From Planctomycetaceae bacterium (GTDB lineage Bacteria > Planctomycetota > Planctomycetia > Pirellulales > Thermoguttaceae): a DNA stretch of 19,324 bases. This document shows, piece by piece, positions 15,063 through 19,324 of this stretch. The translations under genes were made by a program, and so were the position numbers. Within the stretch, counting starts at the first letter, position 1, and each line of letters starts with the position of its first letter. Location: contig SUVI01000066.1 of assembly GCA_015062085.1 (NCBI GenBank), forward strand, positions 1 to 19,324, given 5' to 3'. The notes beneath the pieces were generated by a model. The model had not been told where the DNA came from and made no database searches. It worked only from the letters and a program-made list of their open reading frames with translations.

Positions 15063-16034
15063 CTATTTGCCGGCGATGATCAGGTCCATGTCGGCACTCT
15101 TCTTGGCGATCGGATCACTTCCGCCTTCGATGGTCATGAATCCATTGTATCCGATGTCGTCGATCGCTTTGCGGACGACCGGCCAGTTCACGCTGCCGTC
15201 GCGGAGGTTGACGAATCCTTTGTATCCGCCGCAGTCCGGACGGGTCAGATCCAGTTTGTAGTCTTTCGCATGGAGCTTCACGATGGAATCACCCAGTGCG
15301 TAAATGTAGTCTTCCGTCGCGGCATATTTCACGTTGTTGCCGAGGTCGAAGTAGGCTTTGACCCACGGATTCTTGAAGTACTTCACGAACGCGGCGTAAA
15401 AGTCCGGCGTGATCCACAGATTGTTCCAGACGTTCTCCAGCGCGATGACGACTCCCGTCTTTTCGGCGACCGGGATCAAACGCTTAATGGCTTCGATGCT
15501 GGCTTTCGTCGCGGTGTTCTGCGCTTCGATGTAGGCCTGGTAGGGCGTATTGTCGCCTTCCGCGACTTTCGAGACCATGAGGGTGTCGGGATCGAATTCG
15601 ATCTTGAATTCACGCGGATTCGGCATGGTTCCGCCGGTACGGCACGGAACGACGAGGAGGGCGTCGCCGCCGTAGCCCTGGGTCGTTTTCAGAGCGAGCG
15701 AAATGTTTTCGATGTCTTTGTCGAAGGAGGCTGGATTGTTGACGTTCGCCCAGCCGAACAGAACGGAATGAATGCGCATTCCAAGTTTTTCAGCAACTTT
15801 ACGGGCTTCCGCGGCTTTTTCGGGACCGCAGGACCAGTCAGTGGATTCCACACCGTCGAAGGAGTTCCGTTTGTAGAGCGCGAGGGCATCTTCTGTCGGG
15901 TAACCGCAAATGTAGCCCTTAAGGATCTTTGTTTTCCATTCGGCAGCCTGCGCGGAGGCGGGGATCCCCTGCCAGCAGGACGCAGCGGCACTCAGGATCA
16001 TGGCGTTTTTCAGAAATTCACGTCTTTTCATCAT
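15063..16034 (-). CDS. Tat-exported sugar phosphate isomerase/epimerase-like TIM-barrel protein
   Basis: About 323 residues. The N-terminus MMKRREFLKNAMILSAAASC holds a twin-arginine motif (RREFLK) and hydrophobic core, with probable cleavage after ASAQA (about residue 30). The rest matches the xylose-isomerase-like TIM barrel (AP endonuclease family 2 fold). It has candidate metal ligands in the expected order: Glu200 (VIALENVWN), Asp230 (AYFDLGNN), His255 (KLHAKDY) and Glu303 (TIEGG). Export by Tat suggests folding with its metal in the cytoplasm before translocation. Planctomycetes encode many such proteins; the sugar substrate is unknown. The frame extends to 16145, but that would run through the promoter. 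GGAG at 16041-16044, 6 nt from the ATG at 16034, sets the start (16031 is an adjacent alternative). Confidence 0.9.
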   Translation of the reverse strand: MMKRREFLKNAMILSAAASCWQGIPASAQAAEWKTKILKGYICGYPTEDALALYKRNSFDGVESTDWSCGPEKAAEARKVAEKLGMRIHSVLFGWANVNNPASFDKDIENISLALKTTQGYGGDALLVVPCRTGGTMPNPREFKIEFDPDTLMVSKVAEGDNTPYQAYIEAQNTATKASIEAIKRLIPVAEKTGVVIALENVWNNLWITPDFYAAFVKYFKNPWVKAYFDLGNNVKYAATEDYIYALGDSIVKLHAKDYKLDLTRPDCGGYKGFVNLRDGSVNWPVVRKAIDDIGYNGFMTIEGGSDPIAKKSADMDLIIAGK

Positions 16035-16040
16035 TTTGAT

Positions 16041-16044
16041 CTCC
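16041..16044 (-). promoter_or_regulatory. Shine-Dalgarno deciding the start of the Tat-exported protein
   Basis: GGAG on the minus strand lies 6 nt from the ATG at 16032-16034 and overlaps the in-frame ATG at 16044-16046. That rules against the longer start and places the twin-arginine motif at residues 4-5. Confidence 0.6.
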
Positions 16045-16116
16045 ATAAAAGGGGGGATGGATCGGGTAAAAGGATCTTCAGGGCACTCTGATAGCCGCCC
16101 TAAAACACTAATCGTT

Positions 16117-16145
16117 ATCTTAACGGACAATTCGGGGAAAGTCAA
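16117..16145 (-). promoter_or_regulatory. Predicted sigma70 promoter of the epimerase-like gene
   Basis: On the minus strand, TTGACT (16140-16145) and TAAGAT (16117-16122) are separated by 17 nt. The A/T tract upstream contains AAAAATTTGAAATTC and GAAATTTTTTAC. Confidence 0.65.
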
Positions 16146-16398
16146 GACCCACGATGTAAAAAAAACGGCAAAAATTTGAAATTCAGGTGAAATTTTTTAC
16201 TTGAGGCTTTGGGTGTTGAGAGTGGAAGTGTTTTGCGGCATTTGGGATCGTGTTGCCGATATTTTACGTATGACGCCATTTTCAGTGATATTTCGTGTCT
16301 TGCGTGCAGGAACTGGGGGGAAAGTCTGATATTCTGGAACACTAGGATGATAAATTACTAAAATTTCTAAAAATTTGGAAATTTTCACGGATCGGCAC

Positions 16399-16427
16399 TT
16401 GACACGGGATGGGAATTTTGCTAGAAT
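16399..16427 (+). promoter_or_regulatory. Consensus sigma70 promoter of the PAS-GAF gene
   Basis: TTGACA (16399-16404) and TAGAAT (16422-16427) are separated by 17 nt. The predicted leader is about 90 nt. The upstream tract AAATTTCTAAAAATTTGG is A/T-rich and runs to about 16386. Confidence 0.75.
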
Positions 16428-16523
16428 CAATATTTCTGGAAAATTTTAGAGGTCTAAAGCCCCATGCCGTGCCACAAGCGTCGGGACGGGGTAGGTCGTC
16501 AATAGATCAGATGCAGGTCGGAA

Positions 16524-18164
16524 ATGAATAGACTGGAAAAATCAAACGCAGTGGAAGTGGTCAAGGAAGTTTTGGATGGTCTTTCTCAAAATGAACTGAT
16601 CTCCATGATGATGTATCTGAATCCGGCACTCGAAAATCTTCCGGAAGGCGTCTTGATCACGTCGATGGAAGGACGGGTGGTCCTGCACAATAAAAAGCTC
16701 GGTAAACTGTTCCCCTCCATTCGTGATGCGGTGAATCTCTCCGAAGTTCCATGGCTCCAGAGTCGATTTCCCGATATGGACTGCGATATTTCCGTCCCTT
16801 CCGTGATCCGTCATCCCGATGGACAGTATTTTTCTGTTACGCGCTGCAAGTGGTTCACGCCGATCATTCCTAAAGAGGAATTCTGGATGCTGCGCTTTCA
16901 GCCGATCGGAAACGTGGAGGCGATCTTGCTTCGGAAAACGGAGATCTCCAAGATCTGTGAGGCGCTTTGCGATAAAAAGCAGCTGATGGAGCAGACCTAT
17001 AAGCAGAGAGAGCACTACTTCCGCGATGGATTGCACTGGATCGCAAGGACGCTGGGACTGGAAAATTTTGAATTCTGGAAGTTTGATATTGTAGAACAGT
17101 GGCTGAGGTTGCATGCCCAATCCGGCAGCAAGGAAGTGTGCGGCACTTTGCTGAATGCGGATGCCCATCAGATCCGGTGGGTATATCGACATAAACGGCT
17201 CGATCTCTGTAAAGACGCCAGTCTTGACCCCCATTTTCCAAAAGGAACGCCGCCGTTTTCTGCGATTGCCGTCCCGGTGATCTTTCGAGATGAAATGTAC
17301 GGTGTCTTTTATGTTCGGAAAGAACAGGTGAACGCATTTGACGAAGTTGAGATCGCCTGTATCGAGCATCTCACGTATGAATTGGCGCGAATGATGAATA
17401 TTCTCATGCTTTTGTGCGAAGAGAAAATGGACATTTTGGATGAGTTGCATAAGCAGCTCACCGTTCCGCTCAACCGATTAAAAGGTTTTGTTCAGGAGAA
17501 CCGTCATGATGGCGCCGAGAAGGCCGTGATCGATCTGTGTGATGACATTGAAGCTGTACGTAATGCGATCTGTTCGTTTGGAAAAAATTTACCACAGCAG
17601 CTTTTCGAGGATTTCGAAGAACTTGTGCCGCGTTGGTTTAAAGTTTTCAAAGACAAGAATATTCTTTGGCTGGAGAATGATAACATTAATGCGAGATGGG
17701 GAAATTCGCTTTTCACTACTCTTGGTGCGATGGTCGTGTTTCAGAAAACTGGAAAGGATACACTGGCAGCTCTCGCCTCGATGAAACCGGATGTGCTTAT
17801 CGCGATTGAAAAACCGGATGACTATGAGCATGGAACGCAATTCTTCGTCGATCTCGCGTCGGTCTACAAAGAAAAGCATCCGCCGCTTCTCATCCTTCAG
17901 AATAACATGGAGCGCAATGATAATCATGTCTTTAGCAATACGAGGGTCCGCTATCCTTATGCCCAGCAGGTACAGCATATCCTCCCGGTCGGTAAGCTCG
18001 ATGAGATGCACCATTGGCTTGAACGGGTACAGAATGCGATCCTGAAGGCAGAAGGGAAGGAAGGAAATTTCACGGTCGTGCTGGATAGTATGAATGACCC
18101 ATGGCGCAGTGATTTGGGCAATGCTCAGAGAAAAGCCGGAAAGTTTTCTGAAAACAAAAAGTAA
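16524..18164 (+). CDS. PAS-GAF regulatory protein with degenerate DHp-like helix and degenerate receiver domain
   Basis: 546 residues, no signal peptide or membrane segment, so cytoplasmic. A PAS-like fold spans about 36-135 (LENLPEGVLITSMEGRVVLH opens it). A GAF-like domain spans about 165-292 (FSAIAVPVIFRDEMYGVFYV). A helical segment at about 290-355 contains DELHKQLTVPLNRLKGF, which resembles a histidine-kinase dimerisation box (H-E-[LI]-R-T-P-L), but the residue aligned with His is Lys. No ATP-binding HATPase domain follows. Residues of about 377-505 look like a receiver (KNILWLENDN at the start, KPDVLIAIEKP at the acceptor strand), but the usual acidic pair and phospho-Asp are missing or displaced. 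I infer a ligand- or redox-sensing scaffold rather than an active kinase. Weak AGGTCGG precedes the ATG. It has its own consensus promoter. Confidence 0.72.
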   Translation: MNRLEKSNAVEVVKEVLDGLSQNELISMMMYLNPALENLPEGVLITSMEGRVVLHNKKLGKLFPSIRDAVNLSEVPWLQSRFPDMDCDISVPSVIRHPDGQYFSVTRCKWFTPIIPKEEFWMLRFQPIGNVEAILLRKTEISKICEALCDKKQLMEQTYKQREHYFRDGLHWIARTLGLENFEFWKFDIVEQWLRLHAQSGSKEVCGTLLNADAHQIRWVYRHKRLDLCKDASLDPHFPKGTPPFSAIAVPVIFRDEMYGVFYVRKEQVNAFDEVEIACIEHLTYELARMMNILMLLCEEKMDILDELHKQLTVPLNRLKGFVQENRHDGAEKAVIDLCDDIEAVRNAICSFGKNLPQQLFEDFEELVPRWFKVFKDKNILWLENDNINARWGNSLFTTLGAMVVFQKTGKDTLAALASMKPDVLIAIEKPDDYEHGTQFFVDLASVYKEKHPPLLILQNNMERNDNHVFSNTRVRYPYAQQVQHILPVGKLDEMHHWLERVQNAILKAEGKEGNFTVVLDSMNDPWRSDLGNAQRKAGKFSENKK

Positions 18165-18214
18165 AATGGCTGCTGGATCCGCCGGGAGACGGTGTTCTCG
18201 TCGCTGCCTTTTTC

Positions 18215-18246
18215 TCCGAGGGTATTTTTCGCTCGCGGAGTTTTTG
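18215..18246 (+). terminator. Predicted intrinsic terminator after the PAS-GAF gene
   Basis: CTCCG (18215-18219) pairs with CGGAG (18237-18241), with AG/CT able to extend the stem past a bulge, and TTTTT follows directly (18242-18246). It starts 51 nt after the TAA of the PAS-GAF gene. Confidence 0.45.
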
Positions 18247-18350
18247 TTGGGAAATGGATCCCGAATAAAAATGCGAGGCTGGCTGTTCGTGTTGCAGGAA
18301 AATTTGTGTTTTGTGCAAATTGGGGATCTTTGGAGAACTTTTGCTGAACT

Positions 18351-18398
18351 TTTTCCGAAAATTTCCGAAAATTTCCGAAATTTTCCGAAATTTTTTCC
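18351..18398. repeat. Array of TTTCCGAAA words with about 10-bp period
   Basis: Four TTTCCGAAA words follow one another at roughly 10-bp spacing, close to one helical turn, ending about 20 bp before the -35 box at 18417. Phased A/T tracts of this type usually bend DNA and can act as UP elements. The word is also partly palindromic, so a protein-binding array is possible. Confidence 0.6.
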
Positions 18399-18416
18399 AG
18401 AATGTCTGATTTTTAT

Positions 18417-18445
18417 TTGACGACTTGAAAAAAATAGGGTCTAAT
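18417..18445 (+). promoter_or_regulatory. Predicted sigma70 promoter of the repeat-protein gene
   Basis: TTGACG (18417-18422) and TCTAAT (18440-18445) are separated by 17 nt. The leader to the ATG at 18482 is about 30 nt and contains a strong GGAGG. Confidence 0.65.
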
Positions 18446-18469
18446 AGAGTAAAGTCTGAAAGTATATTT

Positions 18470-18474
18470 GGAGG
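18470..18474 (+). promoter_or_regulatory. Shine-Dalgarno deciding the start at 18482
   Basis: GGAGG lies 7 nt before the ATG at 18482 and only 3 nt before the out-of-frame ATG at 18478, which opens a short frame ending within 150 nt. The spacing selects 18482. Confidence 0.7.
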
Positions 18475-18481
18475 TGCATGG

Positions 18482-19324
18482 ATGAACCTTTTCAAGCAAA
18501 TAAATCAGAATGCCTGGCAATGCGGGAGTTTTTTGCTGGCAGGGTGTGCGTTCCTGGGGAATTGTGCGGAACTCCAGGCTCAGGGAACGCTCGTCGTGCC
18601 GTTTGGGAGCAATAAAGAACTCGCACCGGCACATCAACCCTACCAGTTTCCGTACAAGGAAAATTATATCATGCTGCCGTTGACGAATGGAACGATCTCC
18701 CATGACGGCGGCAGGACTATCATCGTGAATAAACCGGTCAAAGTCAGTAAGAAACACACGACGGTCATCTCCTTGGGGCATGGCGCTCCAAATGTCTCCC
18801 CGACGCCGGTCGTGCCGCGCGGATTCAACGGAGGGAATGTCCCACAGCCTTCGATGGCGCCCGCCTGCGGACATTGTGCCTCTCCATACCCTGTCATTTC
18901 CCAGCCGGTCACGGCCCCCGGAGCTGCACTGTACGTTCCGCAAAATACGGTCTCCGAGGCTGTGCCGCACTCGCAGACGTTTACGCAAGATCCACCTGCC
19001 GCAAATCCGTCTGTTCTGGAAGAAACGCCGGCTCCTGTACCTGGAACTGCACCGCTCCCTGCTCCCGTTGAAAACGAATTTTTCAATGGCACTCCGAGCG
19101 ACGCGGGGACGCCTTACGGCACGGGCACTCCGAGCGACGCGGGGACGCAGTATGGCACGGGCACTCCGAGCGACGCGGGGACGCAGTATGGCACGGGTTC
19201 TCCGAGCGACGCGGGGACGCAGTACGGCACGGGTTCTCCGAGCGACGCGGGGACGCAGTACGGCACGGGTTCTCCGAGCGACGCGGGGACGCCTTACGGC
19301 ACGGGCACTCCGAGCGACGCGGGG
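18482..19324 (+). CDS. Exported protein with 12-residue tandem repeats, 3' partial
   Basis: 281 codons are open to the window edge without a stop. The start at 18482 has a perfectly spaced GGAGG and a promoter upstream. The N-terminus MNLFKQINQNAWQCGSFLLA leads into GCAFLGNCAELQAQG: LAGC (19-22) could be a lipobox, or cleavage could follow near LQAQ (about residue 34). Residues of about 35-105 (GTLVVPFG, NYIMLPLTNGTI, HTTVISLGHG) form a small domain I do not recognise. A Pro-rich stretch with one CGHC (CxxC) comes next, then from about residue 204 at least six copies of [TS]PSDAGT[QP]YGTG, continuing past the end. The composition suggests a surface or wall-associated protein with a flexible repetitive stalk. 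Function unknown. Confidence 0.8.
   Translation, partial: MNLFKQINQNAWQCGSFLLAGCAFLGNCAELQAQGTLVVPFGSNKELAPAHQPYQFPYKENYIMLPLTNGTISHDGGRTIIVNKPVKVSKKHTTVISLGHGAPNVSPTPVVPRGFNGGNVPQPSMAPACGHCASPYPVISQPVTAPGAALYVPQNTVSEAVPHSQTFTQDPPAANPSVLEETPAPVPGTAPLPAPVENEFFNGTPSDAGTPYGTGTPSDAGTQYGTGTPSDAGTQYGTGSPSDAGTQYGTGSPSDAGTQYGTGSPSDAGTPYGTGTPSDAG
19091..19324 (+). repeat. 36-bp in-frame tandem repeat array, cut by the window end
   Basis: Units are 19091-19126, 19127-19162, 19163-19198, 19199-19234, 19235-19270, 19271-19306 and a partial one at 19307-19324. Units 4 and 5 are identical. Others differ at the first base (ACT/TCT), the CAG/CCT codon, TAT/TAC and the final GGC/GGT. The core CCGAGCGACGCGGGGACG is invariant. 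Near-identity at the DNA level, including synonymous sites, points to recent slippage or unequal recombination. Confidence 0.95.

Larger units (their letters stand above)
16035..16523. other. Divergent intergenic region with two outward promoters
   Basis: No gene is supported in this 489-nt gap. It holds the minus-strand promoter of the epimerase-like gene (16117-16145) and the plus-strand promoter of the PAS-GAF gene (16399-16427), each with its own A/T-tract block (about 16155-16200 and 16351-16386). The central part (about 16201-16350) shows no repeat, palindrome or frame I can interpret. Confidence 0.7.
18165..18469. other. Intergenic region with terminator, phased A/T tracts and promoter
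   Basis: No gene is supported. It contains a terminator-like hairpin (18215-18246), the TTTCCGAAA array (18351-18398) and a promoter (18417-18445). Frames on either strand here lack start context and protein-like composition. Confidence 0.65.

Noticed and set aside
18413..18988. Minus-strand frames at 18413-18988 and 18664-19092
   Set aside because: They oppose the plus-strand exported repeat protein, which has a promoter, GGAGG and signal peptide; the antisense frames cover its promoter.
1..19324. CRISPR array, tRNA/rRNA genes, insertion sequences, integrases, toxin-antitoxin pairs
   Set aside because: Looked for spacer-separated direct repeats, tRNA/rRNA-like sequence and transposase or integrase motifs; none was seen. 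The only direct repeats are the contiguous 60-bp and 36-bp arrays.

Overview
The window looks like chromosomal DNA from a planctomycete, possibly a host- or gut-associated lineage. The best evidence is two DUF1559 proteins with the [20 protein letters not shown] prepilin-type N-terminus and the C-terminal H-X9-D(G) signature, a family greatly expanded in Planctomycetota. A Hanks-type Ser/Thr kinase, a long FG-GAP/VCBS secreted protein, SUMF1-type domains and a Tat-exported sugar-isomerase-like protein fit this. No rRNA, tRNA, CRISPR array, transposase, integrase or phage gene was recognised. The lineage is inferred from gene families only.

Layout: (1) 1-1668, + strand: 3' part of a gene with two tandem SUMF1/FGE-type C-type-lectin-fold domains. 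(2) 1669-2318: non-coding, with GC-rich hairpins, a REP-like double hairpin and four 60-bp direct repeats, ending in the promoter of the next gene. (3) 2319-3329, +: DUF1559 protein. (4) 3381 to about 3926, +: remnant of a secreted, GGAL-containing protein in broken frames. (5) 3927-14919, - strand: NagA-like deacetylase, LysE/RhtB exporter, second DUF1559 protein, alpha/beta hydrolase, S41 protease, VCBS protein, Ser/Thr kinase with LRR_5 tail, and TRIC/UPF0126 membrane protein. Spacing (53-143 nt) allows co-transcription of subsets, but a consensus promoter splits off the DUF1559 gene. (6) 15063-16034, -: Tat-signal sugar phosphate isomerase/epimerase-like protein. (7) 16035-16523: divergent promoter region. 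(8) 16524-18164, +: PAS-GAF protein with a degenerate histidine-kinase-like helix and a degenerate receiver. (9) 18482 to window end, +: exported protein ending in 36-bp (12-residue) repeats, truncated by the window.

The strongest lead is in the first gene. Its two domains are nearly identical, except that the last 34 codons of each (745-846 and 1534-1635) differ at 18 bases. Seventeen of these are at codon positions 1 or 2, and 13 have adenine in one copy. This is the footprint expected of adenine-directed diversification by a diversity-generating retroelement (DGR) acting on a C-type-lectin-fold target. No reverse transcriptase or template repeat is visible here, so they would have to lie upstream or act in trans.

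A second theme is transcriptional. Five genes are preceded by close sigma70-type promoters (spacers 16-17 nt), and upstream of each -35 lies an A/T-tract block built from GAAATTT/TTTCCGAAA-like words, resembling an UP element or intrinsically bent DNA.
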